This document shows positions 11,399 through 24,441 of a stretch of DNA of 64,000 bases, one piece after another (position 1 is the stretch's first letter; the number at the start of each line of letters is the position of its first letter). The stretch is taken from contig SJOL01008829.1 in the NCBI GenBank assembly GCA_004794785.1, positions 795,774 to 859,773 of the forward strand, in the 5' to 3' direction. This DNA comes from Opisthorchis felineus (taxonomy: Eukaryota; Platyhelminthes; Trematoda; Opisthorchiida; Opisthorchiidae). Position numbers and translations under genes: made by a program. Under the pieces are notes generated by a model that saw nothing but the letters and a program-made list of their open reading frames with translations, ran no database searches and was not told where the DNA came from.

Positions 11399-14300
11399 GC
11401 CGTCTCTGATGTGACGATTACAACCACATTTCGTTCTATGTTAACTCAATTGAAAGCAATACTCGCAGAAAGCAATCAACCCGATACCGAAAAACACGGA
11501 CAAGATGCGGACCGTTGGTACATACCGCTCCACATGGAACAGAAAGTATTTCAGTTTCCCTGTTATTGGTGCACCTATGACACGTGATCAGCCCATCGAT
11601 GAACTAGTCACGCCGCTTTAAATGACCAACAGGCACTGAAGGCGGGTTAGATTGTCATTCCAGAAGGCTCTTACATGATCCCAGTTGGATATTTCCGGAT
11701 GTGCACATTCTCCGTGGCCAAACTCAAACGTAACAATTCGCCGAAACAGAAGACAAACAGGCGATTCCCATACCCAGGAAGTGCTACTGTCTTCTTAAGC
11801 TATATGTCATTCACTCCTCCATTTTGTCAGGTTAAAAAACGTACGCCCCATTAACATCCTTCTCTGGTCATCAAGCTCTCATTCTAGCAGTGGCTTCCAT
11901 GCCTCCTTAAGGCGAGCTATCCCTACTAAGCTCCGCCTCACGCTTTATGGAACTAGTACGAATGAACCAAAAGTTAACCGCTATCAACTTTCATCTTCCC
12001 ATAGTGTGAACCGCATGTTTAGAAGTCTTTCCCTTTGATGGTGTTCATTTCGGACAACCCTAAGATCGTACTGAAACATGAATCGAAAGGGTTATCTAAG
12101 GCTACTCACTGCAACAAGGCATGCCGTCAATATGAAGTCGTCAACGTGGTGCACAATTCACAGGTAAATGATTGGTTTCACAGGACGAGGTTTCCAGACG
12201 CTAAAAGCCGTGTTACTGCAAGTATCAGTCAGAACAGAAAAGCCAGACATTAAACTTATCCCCAATAATGCCTCCGGATGATGGTCTGTTAGAGAGCGAC
12301 TAACCGTACACCTGAAGAAACAGTGAATCCATCAGGGTGCGTTGAGAGGCTAATAGGGTATCTCGAGGCTCAAGAATGTGGTGCACACGTCCCGGAAGAA
12401 AGAAGTGAATAAGATCTAGAGAACGAATTCAACTGACCTATTAAAAGCGGGACAGCGGTAGCATACGTGGATAGCATGGTAACGAATCACAAAGATATCA
12501 ATTGTGGTGTTAGTATGCAGCACAACGAAAACTCAAAACAGAAAGTTAGCGGGGAAAACGTCGAATGAAATGTATAGAGATGTTGAGGAAGCGATTGCGT
12601 GTACGAAATACAACAACTAAGAAGCGGTCTGTACAAAGCCACTCCGGATGGGCGGCCATGGTAATCTTGAAGCAGTCTGGGAGAGCGACGTAGTCTCAGT
12701 GCAGGTGACTGGAAACTAAGCAATTAAAAGTACGAATTCGGAGACATGATTGTGGTATACCTGACGGCAGCCTAAACAGATGGGATATGAGCGAAGATGG
12801 ATGTTTCAAAGAAAATCAAAGAGATGTAGCTGCTAAACCGGTGGTAAACACGTGATGGACACGATTCTAGCTGGCACGGGGCATTGTGGTCAGTACAGAT
12901 AGGAACATCCTTCATTGAGAAATTATCCAATTAGTTTTATGGTAGTTGCGATGTGGGCGGAGCAATGATGCGAGAAGCAACTATTCGTAGGCATCATACG
13001 GATAGACTGAAACTTGATGGTACCGGGAGTGTGCGTTTCCACGACTGCTTGATGAGCTCCGATTGTGGGGACTGTTTTTGGTTGGTTTGGCTGTGTAGAA
13101 AGGCAGAGAAACAGATACTATGAAGGGTCCACTACTTGTAGAATTCGGTAGGCACGCAAGGAAAATGAAACCAGGCAACATTTGGGACAAAAATAGCTGC
13201 AATGGGAGAAGGGTAACGAACTAACACCGGTGGTTTTCCAGGCTATTGTGTTCTGATGATTAAGTTTCTCACTCCATTAGTCTGAGACATCAGAAAACAT
13301 CCAATTCAATACTAATGGATTCGAACAGCTGTACAGAAAGTCGTCACAATCTTTAACCGTCAAACCATTCGGTCCATGGAACCCCTCATTTGTTGCTGTC
13401 CAAAGCACCGTGCCAAATTATTGGTAGCTCAACTATCCCAATTGTTTGTTGGTCTATTCGCCCAGCGCGACAAACCATCATTACCACTTCTGTCACTCGA
13501 CGGATTCAATAACCCATAGAACCCCTTACGGTTTCGTTTCGCCAAGAGTCACGGTAGTCACTTCGCCGCATACTGCTACATGAGTACTATTGCTGTTGTG
13601 TCAATTCACATCTGGTAGATTTTGTCCTATTAATGTTTACACAGGTCATCACACTAACAGCTGTAAGCATTCTATCGAGATCGGATGCAGTGACTGGTGG
13701 ATTCAGTATGTTCACGAACACCTGACGAGTGGACGACACCATTTGCTTGGTCATGATAACTTTATTAAGCTGATAAACGAAGACGAATTCAGTCCATTCT
13801 GTAAATTGTAGCCTTTTATTAGTAGAATTTCCATCTTAGTTTTGCTATTTGAGCTTGTTTGACTGCGCGTTCTGTACCAGTTGACAAGTAGGATCCAGTA
13901 ATACTGAATCATGTGCAAATTCTCAGCAGGATGAAACGGCTTACAGGTGAATAAATGTACCTCGAGATGCGGAAACACAGCACCTGATCTAGACGGAATA
14001 AATTAGCACATAAATGCTAGCGGGCAACGAAATTCATTGGTAGGTGACGAAATGTATTTGAGCTAACCTTAGGCATTTTTCAGTTCCCGTAAGGATGCAG
14101 TTCGAACCAAATGACTGTCCTTTGCAACAGTTTAATGTGAGGAGAATGTTAGTGGCTCAGTTGTTCAATTTGGGACAAAATTGTCAAGGTTAACGAATGA
14201 TTCAACCACTAACTGAACCTGATGCACTCAACGTATATAGGCCAAATCATTCTTTGCACGTACACTTAACAGATTAAGCGCGACTATGGCCAGTTGGCAC

Positions 14301-17126
14301 ACACGATGAGGACGCAGAGAGCAATGCCGCTGGTTTGACTCAGCTCCCGAAAACTTGAGATGTAGGCACTGTGGTCTTGGAAACAACTATCACGGATCAA
14401 GTGTTTAAGGCGCGATCTTACTGAGCGGAAGGTCCGTCGTTTAAACTCGTGCTTCCTTTGAGTGGCATGACAGCTACACCTGAACAATTATTTATTAATT
14501 ATTACTACCAGGTGACATCAATCACTTCAACAGTGTCATTGAAAAACGACCACAAAGTGACGGCTAGCACGACAGCGACGTGTTTGGCTAGTCAAGGATA
14601 TCATTCTTGGCAGATGACAGGTTTTTTTTGGTCAAGTGTGTTGACATGGTCAGTAGCACATGCACATGGGTAACATCGCAGGAGCCAACCTCCTCAAGAG
14701 TGAATGATGCGGAGCCACGTTAACTGTCGTAGGAGGAGCATCATCACACAAATTAGCAGCAAGTTATTTACAAGAGGACGAAAAATTCCCAAAGATGGCC
14801 CATTGGGAGGGAGAGAAAAAGATGAAAGCGACTAGAGTTAAACTAAGGGAACACATACTCCTACACAAAAGAAGGGATTGAGAAAAACCCATAGACAACC
14901 CACATTGGACGAAGAGGCCACCAGGGTTATGAATACAGGAAAAACAAGCCACTGATCAACACAATATGGGGATAAAAGCAACCAGAGGTGAGTGGAAAAT
15001 AAGGGAACAAAACCATATGACCTTAGAGCAACAAAGAATATCATCTTGATACGTGAAAAATCATAGTCCTAGCATAGCCTAAAATGTGTTGGATAGCAGA
15101 GCAAGATGGGTGATAAACACACAAGGACAATATTGTAGATTGAAGAGTTAAATCGCAAATGAAAATATAGGAAATTATGTACCTGAGTGCTTTACACTTG
15201 CTGTGGGACGAGAGAATAGCCTGAATTGAAACAGACAATAAGATATAGAATAAATGGATTGCGTTCGTAGGTAATTCATAACCACCAAAAATGACCATCA
15301 ATAACACTAACGGTGAACCAGTTCACATGCAGATATGTTTCCAGAAGGTGCTCGTCGAAGCAACAATCACAAAACACAAAATTCATCAAGACCAGTTCAG
15401 ACTGGAACGAAATATCAGAAAGTCAAAAGTAAAGAGTTCCCATCATCCATGCACTGGGCAGGCACGAATCAACGAAGATAAGCCAGATATCTCCTGAAAA
15501 GCGGGATGTAAGACTTGTACTGTAGACGCCCACGATTTGTGTTCAATATTCGGCCCGAACACCGTAGGTTACCACTAGTTGCTGCAAGGACGACAGCACC
15601 ATATAACTGTCTAGATTACCGCAATTTGCTTAAGCAATTTTGACCGGTTAAGGTTTTATCGGCTAAACACACTATGGTTAACGAGTGTGCCCCAGTGTCG
15701 ATTCCCCCCATCGAGATTTCGTGAACTACTGGGGGTGGGGTGGGGGGAATTTCATTGGTATTAACCTACAAAGTGGAACAAAATAATTACGAAAGAATAG
15801 ATTTGAATGGGAGAAGTTAGAATAGCCAAGGAGCGACTTTGCGCTAAACTCCAATAGTGAATTTACTGTTGTTCTCCGCTGAGACCACCTGAAAAGATTA
15901 GTCAAGTGGTCTCTTCCGACAGAACATATAAAACCGAGAAATGTGTTGCATAGGCGAAACTGCATGTATGTACTGTAGGTCAGACACTGCCCACTTCAAA
16001 CGTCTTGCGGTATACACTGTAGTTAATATGTAAGTCCCGAATATTCCTCAGACGCAAACGGTCGCATTTACTGAACCAAATGGGAACAAGTAACGAAGAG
16101 GACAAATCTTCGCAATGGAAGGAGGCTGGAGAACAGATAATCTAGTGCTGGCGATTTTCCGGCCTGTATCAAATGGCCATATAAACCAAAAGATGTTAGA
16201 GGACTTTGGTACTATCAAGTCCAAGGACAATAAACGGCTTGGCATAAGCCGCATGATAGCCAAAACATTAGCCTTTTAAATGTGAAACACGATTGCCAGT
16301 ACAAACAACGTCACCTCACATGAAGATCGGTGGTAGAGGTTTCGTTGACAGTCTTTTATTCGGCAGAGGCCAGAAACAAGTTTGTCAAATTACAGCGAAT
16401 TAATAGAGAAGCCACAATCATGAATGTGAAAACCTGCTTGATTTCAGTGCTTGGTAACTGACAATCACTGTTAGGAATCTGATGATACTAGCAGAATCAA
16501 GTCGTTGGAACTGAGACGACCAAACAGTAGAAAAGATCTTGGCTTGGGGTACGGCTGAGTGTAATAGACCCTCAAAACGTCCGAAGCGTCATAAGTGGAA
16601 CGCTCGCGTGTCAGTCCGAAAAATTCACTGAAACAATTTACTTGGCCAAAAATTGAAAGAAACAAAAGAAACACCACAAAGGGTAAAACTCCTGCAGATA
16701 TGTGAAGTAAATAAATGGAACAATGAACAATCTGGTGAACAAGGGTCCAGGAAGAAACATGGATGCCGACACAATGATGGACAGTCGCTGGTGTGGAATG
16801 AATAGTCGTTCTTCGGAGAAAATGCAAACTCTACTCATTGGATAAGGTAAAAACGCAACCCCCATGCGCAGTCGACTAAGAGGTAATTTGATCGTTGCCT
16901 TTGCACACATATTCCGGTAACAAATAGTTCGGTCACGAAAAGGAACACTCAAATTTACCGAAATTCTCAATGCACGTTGGTGACAAACCACTGCCTACTT
17001 CCCGCACAGAAATCCCCCAGACTGTAGAACCTCAGCTTAGCTCATACTAAAATAGAGGTACGGGCACATCCTGTGAGCGAGAGAAATACAGCACAAACTA
17101 AGTGCCTAAAGGACAGAATTCGGGGC

Positions 17127-17140
17127 ATATATATATATAT
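17127..17140. repeat. Short (AT)7 tract
   Basis: 14 nt of AT dinucleotide in an otherwise featureless stretch. Confidence 0.85.
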
Positions 17141-17821
17141 GGAAAGCATCCGCAACAACCCCCACTTTTGCAAAAAAAAATGTCGCCAAAATGACAGCCA
17201 AGTCGTAAACCAGACACCCACGTAACCAATTGCATGTACGAAACACAATCATGCCGGAAAAAATCGGGTGGAGCCTTGAAGTGGATTCACATGATAGACT
17301 ACAACTATTTCTGGAAAAAACACAACAGTAGACAATCTCAATGGTCTTGAGTGCAGATACTCAAACAAATGAGCTGAAATCCAATCTCACCACTATAATA
17401 AAAGTTTGTTCAATGAAGTGACTTAAGTAGCTGTCCTGCAGATGCACTGTTGTTGCTATTGCGTTGCTCGATAATGGAGTGTAAATATATGATGACCAAT
17501 CGAAGAGATGTATCCTAATGCTCGTCATAGCTCCCCGATTGATTTACAATCTAGCCGTCAAAATTTTCAAGCAACTCAACGGTCATTTGAAGATGAATTG
17601 AACAACTAATAATATAATTGAATTAGTGTGTCACATTCATGAAGGTTGTCTAAGTGAGAGTCACCTGATCCGTTGGTTGTCAATTTCTACTAGTCACTAA
17701 CTGAGCCACAGACACTGGGGAAGCTGGTGCAGTTTTGATTTGCTGCAACGTTGCTAACGCTCGCCTGCTGATGATTCTTTTTTTTTAAACATAAACATTT
17801 ATGGAATGCTTGATCGCTTAC

Positions 17822-17841
17822 CCCAACCAACCAACCAACCA
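17822..17841. repeat. (CCAA)n tract
   Basis: Five copies of a CCAA-type unit. Similar ccaaccaacc runs end the foldback-family arm at 56.07 kb. Confidence 0.8.
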
Positions 17842-20800
17842 TCCTCGCTAGAGCCGTCGGAATAACTAGACCAAGAATAGAATGCAAAAGCGGACCCAAA
17901 CAATGAGCGGTTCTTAAGAAGCAGACGGTACTACCAATGATCATTTCTATAGCGCATCAAAAAACAAGAACAGCCGGTGGCCTAGCTGGCTAAAGAACTT
18001 TCCGGGTGTGGATACCAGCTAGCTGGCCTTAAAAAATTCAATGTTCTCGTGTTTGGCGAATGCGTGGTCTTCTGACTAAGAATGTGAATTATCGACGACC
18101 GCATCATTTAATCGTGGTACTTGTGTCCACCTAATGACGTCCAATAACTGAAATGCGTTGTCGAACAAGCCCCACTTACACCCAGGACCAACGACATGGT
18201 AACTATCGGGTCTTCGAAAGGGCAACCGCGAGCAACCTGACTGCCTAGATTCATCAGTTGGTCAGGGCGAATGAAAACTACCATAGTGTCATCAGAATAA
18301 CGAAGACAATAGGTCAATATTCGAACCAAGCAGATTCACGTAGCTGACGGAATTACGGTGTAAGACAATTTTCAACACTCGATTTCACTTATCAGTCGAA
18401 ATAAGTTGACCTGTAGATTGCGCTTTCCGCACCAAATTGGGAACCACGTCACGACAGCAGCTATCAAAGCAAAATGTCTGTAGCAAAAAAAGCATAACAA
18501 GCCATCGGACGTTCAGCCGTGTGAACTCGTAGACGACGAGTAATCTCAGACAAACGAGTTTGAAACAACTGTTCCAGCCGCGGTCAGTTGGTTTTATGCA
18601 ACCAAAGCACCAAATGCAGGTGCGAAGAGTGAATCGATCTCCAAACCATGAAACACTATAGAGTGAATACCCCAAGTATGCAGTGGAATGGCCCCATTTT
18701 CTCTTACTTAAAGCAACAACCAGGCTAGTGCATCCTAGAAGGCGAACAACTATGCTTGGTTGCGATAACGTCTGCTCTCAGGAAGGCTTCCAATCCGGAG
18801 CTTCAACGAATTTCAATTCGAGAAATGGTTATAAAGGTCTGATGACCAGAAAGTAAAGTACTAATATGCAATAATATTACACTTGAATATGGGTAGCCAT
18901 AGGGGTTTTTGGCAGTTAGCGCACGTATATAAGTTAAGTAACACTGTTTGAAGAACCCCTCGCTAGGTCGCACCCACCATTGCAGCTGTGCACGTCATTC
19001 ACGCGTTCACCAGTCTTCTATATTCAGAAGAGGGAGACTGTGAGTGGCACGATTTTCTGAAGTGCATCAAAAATCACCCGAACAATGGCAGTGATTTCCT
19101 GAAGGCATTCTTCAGAGCGTACGTTTATCCTTAGTTTGTATAGGGAGGTGACCTTGAGACTGGTTAAAATCCTCCCTCCATAGGGAGCACTCCCTCGTGA
19201 TCCAAAAGCTTTTAACACTAGGCTCGCCACATCCCTCTCAGACATCTTAGACCTCAATAAGGTGAAAGTCACCAATGAGACGATCACATTTTTCGCACTT
19301 GTTTCTCTGATGCACACGCCTAACAATAACGGCGTAAGATCTTCCACCCCGAGAGACATCTGAAAAACGAGTGATCATGGTGCTAGGTTAGTAATGTAGG
19401 TCATTGTTTGGTTGAGCTTGATTTTTGGTACAGAACCCTCGATTCCAAATTCTTGCTGTTGTGGATCCCACAAATCGATTAGGAGACACCCATCAAATTG
19501 CGCTTCAAGAGGCCTTTACAAATACACCAGCACATTCGGCAATTTTGTACAGCTGGGTTTTACTGGTATGCAAACTTCTAGGCACAAGTGAATTTTTCGT
19601 CCATTTCTTTAAAAAATAATCACAGTCGTTATGCGATAGTGGCACGTGCGCTTAATTTCACCTAGCCGTTTCGACACCCGATCGTATTCGAATGAAACAG
19701 TAAAAGTGCACTGAACAGTCTTGCCGGAGTATCCGAGGGCCGGAAATTAACTACCGGATAACCACAAGATTTACAAATACGTGTGGCTTCATTCTCTCCT
19801 ATTCTAACATTCTGTGGCACGACCTGTTTTCGTCCTCATGACGTTTAAGAAGGATGAAAATACAAGCAAACATGAGCAGTGCAGGTTCAAATCTAACATA
19901 GTTACTAGATTATTCAACATACGCGTAAAAAGCAAACAGTGGTTTGACGACCACATTTGATATTCGCATGAAAGAATAAGTCTAAGCAAGTAACAAAATA
20001 TCTTTAACAACCATGTAAGACTAGCTCCTTCGCCTTTTAAAAGCACTTTTCCTGATAATTACTCTCCACCGTAATTGTTTCCCGCTGCCGAGAAGCATCC
20101 TGTGTCCGGGCACAGTAATGCTGAAGGAGGAAGACCATCCGCAGAATTCAAGCCATTACAAAAATTTCCAACACGTAAACAAACTTTTAAAAAGTCAGAC
20201 TATGCAGCCGAGGACATCATTACAGTACAACACAGGGCAGGAAAGAAGGCTCAGCGAGCTAGGCCATACGTAGGCACAAACGAAATAACAACAACCCTCA
20301 ACAGGCACAAGTGATAAAGGTCAAATTTGATAAGAAGACAAATGAGACAATGCAATAATGACGTTTGGAAGATCGATAGAATTACCTTTGTGTTTCCGCA
20401 ACTTGTTTCGTGGTTTTCTGACAAACAAAATCGAAAAATTGAGTTAAGGTATTCTGTTTAAAACCATAGAGTGCGAAACAACAATATAATAACGAAAAAT
20501 AAAATGAATGATAATAGTGATGTAGCAGAAAGGTGCAACCCAACGATTCCGGCAGATGAGTGGTTTCGTGTAGGTGCAGTGACAGTTCACACGAGATCGC
20601 CACCAGATAACAGATGAGACACTAAAAGGTTATCCGGTTGACGTCTAGCAATTGCTAGGTCGAGCACCATCATGGGGTATGTAGAAGGCAGAGTTTAACG
20701 TTACCGTCGCTTGTCGACTTTCAGCAAACAGCTTTATTTGGAAGAAACGAAGTTGGTCTTCGGCTACGACAAGACACGGTAAGATGAAAGACAAAACAAA

Positions 20801-23800
20801 AGTGAAAATTAGACACAAAACAAGATTGCATCCCGATACAGGAGCAGTCACCTGAGGATCTCAAAACATGCTTTGCGTCAGTCTAACTGACGGGAGCCTG
20901 TGGGTCACCAAACATGTATCGCATGTCTGAAACAGTAAACATGCGGCTGACACGGGAATTGTGAGAATGTTTCGGCTAATTCTGAAACGCAACGTTTTTC
21001 ACTTGGTTTACAACCACAGTTTCAGCTGCATTCACAGGATGATCCATTTCCATTTCCATTGCTTTACTAATCGTAACTAGTGTGATACGGGAAAAGAAAG
21101 GCGGTCTCAACTATTGAGGCTCATCAGTCACTGCAATAAGCAGGCCGGTGCAAAGTAGCATAAAGTGCTGGATAGCAATCCAATTGATGCAGGCAGCCAT
21201 GGGTACCCAAAAACTTTTCGCAGTGTCTGATGGGGTGCAACAGTATCGGTTTTATTCGTGGTAGACCAATAATCCGTTATGGACACAACCGGACCAACAG
21301 ATAACCTCATCTGGCCAGTAGGCGCACTTCAAAAGTTCGCACTAATGAAACAAAAGCGAAAGCTGAACCGTTTTCTGAGGACGCCAGATACTAAAAAATC
21401 AGGGGCTTAGTAAAATGAGCAAACCACTGTATATAAATGGATATCAAGGAAACCCTATGAGCCCCAGAAGCAACAGCAGTGACAACTGTTAGGGAACCGG
21501 TCAGTGCACGCCCGCAATTCAATACAAATACCGCAATTCATCTGGCTTATCTAAGAAATAAAGAAAGCAGCCGCCTGGATCGCACATAATTGACAGCAGT
21601 AATGTAGTTATGAAAACACACCATTCAAAAGTACCTATAGTGAGAGTCACGCATCAGCTCGCCAGCCAAGGTGTCTTGTGTCTACAGTCGAGGTAATCAC
21701 AATAACGACCGCACAAACCTTCGCTTTGTGTCAACCAAGGACTTATTCTTTCCGTTATACCATTCGCCTCTGAATTTCCGTGTAGAACTGCCCCAGCCAA
21801 AATATCGAAGGCAGAATTCACAAAGTACAAAGTACGAAACCCCAGCATCATGGGGTTTTATTTTTCGTTCCAAATACAATAAAATATCAACGTCTAATTC
21901 CCCAGTTTCATAAGATCAAACAAGCAATCCAAGAAGACAGCCAAGGATGAATAGACGAAGAGCATAGACTACATTGCCTAAACGTAACACACTACTCATA
22001 AAGTGCAGAACATTTCGTTGAGTCTCCTGTTAAATCCAAATTTGTGTACAAATGAGAGCATTTATCGAGAATAAACTATAAATAATTTGCAGATCAGCAT
22101 CTGGAACGGAACAAAAATATCGATCCGGTTGGTGCACCACAAAAAGGACATTCGGTTGAGTACTCGAACTGCGTATAACCGATGTGCCGATTCACGGACA
22201 CGAGAGAACGAGGCGTGTGTGTATGCGTAGACAGCAGCGGTCCCAGAACCAAAGTTAGATCTAGATGCTATTCGTCATATGCAAACAACGACAGTGGGAC
22301 AACAACAATAACAGTGGTGATGTGAACATCATGGATGACAGTCTCGTCCATAAGGGTGATCGGCAGAGACCAAAATATCGCAATTAGGCAGAAGCTTATG
22401 GTGGACGACCAGAAAGGATGCTGGTTTGAAATCGATGCTCGGACAAGTCTGATAGACAGACGGAATGAGATACAGGCAAATTAGGAAGCAATTAGAGCTT
22501 GACGCTGTTCCCGGTCAAACCGGGACCAATAACAGGTAAGCAGGAAGAGGCGAAACCAAAGCCTGATTCGACAACATGGGGATAAAGACAAACACACGAC
22601 TGCCCAAGCAGATAGCGTAGTGTTCAACAAACGGAACAGTTTCCAGGGGAACACAGTATGGAAATAGTACGGAAAGAGAGTTAAAGAGCAATCGAACACT
22701 GATTAAGAAGAATCAAGAAGTGTTGAAGCGTTTGACACGAATGATAACAATTTTCAGTCAAGTATACAAGGACTATTGACAACGGTGATGAACTCTCGCT
22801 GAAAACGTACTATATAGCCGCGACTGTCTAAAAAAACAATTCTCCTCGGTATCGACGACCTGATGGAGACGTTTGTCTACCTCATATAGCCGCCCGAGAG
22901 TGCACTAAAGTGTCTTATACTGCCAAGTCACTTGATTCACTAGAAATCGGTGAAAGAAAATCTGAAGAGAAAAGGACTTACTGAGATACACCTTGAGATT
23001 CATTTGTCGGACGCATGTAAAATCCACGATAGGAAATATAATCACTGCAAATAAATAAAAAAGCTGGATTAAACTAATTAGCTGTGAAATAAACTTGCCA
23101 TCACGACCACTAATCGCACGTTCAGAAAACCTATTAGTCGGACCACTTAAGAATGCAGTCAGTGAAAACACTGAAAATCAGTAAACCAACCCGTGCAAAC
23201 GAAGAGAATCGGAGGATTATTAGAATCCTCAAAGATTTAACAATCCAGTGGATAGACTATGAGGAACTAAATACATGGAAAAATGCACATGACAGACAGC
23301 CCTTAGGAAGTCACCCAAACTGTACTGTTAAACGCATCGTAATGTTAGAACCTACTATTTAAAAAGGTTGTCACATGTCGATATATGGCCAACAAGAGAG
23401 TGTGGAACAGAGACCAGCCGATGCCAAATGTGGAGTGGTGGCAGACTGAGGTCAACGTAACGGAACCATTTGCTGACACGTTGAAACGTACATCACATTC
23501 ACGTACCCTGTTTACAGGGACGCAGACAGTGACAAATAAATGCTGCACGTGGCAGGACACATGTGGCGAGCTATTCGAAAAAAACAGGCCAGTACCTGGC
23601 AACATGATGGAAATGCGGCTGGAAAAACGGGGCATTCCAAGCGACACAATGGGTGATTGTCTGAAACAAATCGAGCTGATACGGTCTGTCGAAAAGTGTC
23701 CATCAACGAGGACCGATAAGTGCAACGTAAGTGAAATACTCCCCTTTCGAGGTAGATGGCATCGACAGGCGTACAAACCCTAGAGACCATCATTGACCCC

Positions 23801-24319
23801 TTACACAATAAAATGAATTCTCCCGAAATTGAGGTGGCCATAAGATGAAGAGCAAACTGGTTTGAAAGCAAACGACTGAGGTCGCTTCGAGTGCGCACAA
23901 CACGTGTGAAGCAGTGGTCCGAAAACCGTATTGATAAAAACAAAACGACAACCTCACCTAAAATACCTCAGGAGATTGTTGTACAACCGAACCAGCAAAC
24001 AATCTTTAATTCTGAAACGAATGGCCATGGGAGGCTCCGAATGTGTCACGGGAGCCGAAAAATCGCTCGTTGATCCACATTAAAAGGCTTTACTATTAAT
24101 GTCTCGGTGCGCCGGTGCCTGTCCGTTGCGTACGTGCTGGAACAGCACACGCGAACGGTGTTCAGCAGCCTAGATTTCTAGCAGAATTGTCACAATTTAT
24201 TAAGAGTAATGCTCAGGATCAACGGTAGACGAACGAAATCAGAAAACGAATGACAGAACAGTAAACACAGAAGAAACCACAAAAAGCAGTGGAAAGTACG
24301 GATAAACGAGAAAACTCAC

Positions 24320-24441
24320 GGTTCTTCATAATCCGAACTGTATTTCTCCGTCTTTCGGTACAAACCGGCCAGCTTGACGGCGAAAATGATCAGCGGAATG
24401 AAGAGCAATAGAGTGAGGCCTAAACCTGCCCAGAAAGCGTT
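24320..24441 (-). CDS. PROM1: Prominin exon, TM5 and start of cytoplasmic tail
   Basis: 122 nt, phase 0 in and phase 2 out, with acceptor ttcttacag and donor gtgagt. It encodes NAFWAGLGLTLLLFIPLIIF, AVKLAGLYRKTEKY and SSDYEE. The FW-x-G-x-G start, the proline in the membrane segment, the FAVKLA end and the basic then acidic tail are the strongest prominin match in the window. The tail tyrosines (LYRK, KYSSDY) lie where vertebrate prominin 1 has phosphorylated tyrosines; the function here is not known. The final tail exon with the stop codon was not identified downstream. Confidence 0.95.

Larger units (their letters stand above)
11161..24300. other. 13 kb with no gene recognised
   Basis: Apart from the small inverted repeat, AT and CCAA tracts, I found no exon, RT or SINE I can name. 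It should hold the last coding exon(s) and 3' UTR of prominin near its right end, unless these lie further left. Frames such as 19359-19024 (minus, 111 codons) and the overlapping open frames at 23345-23783 on both strands show no family pattern. Confidence 0.5.

Noticed and set aside
17970..18020. tRNA-like ggtggcctagctggctaaag
   Set aside because: It resembles a box A, but no box B or acceptor stem pairing follows at the right distance.
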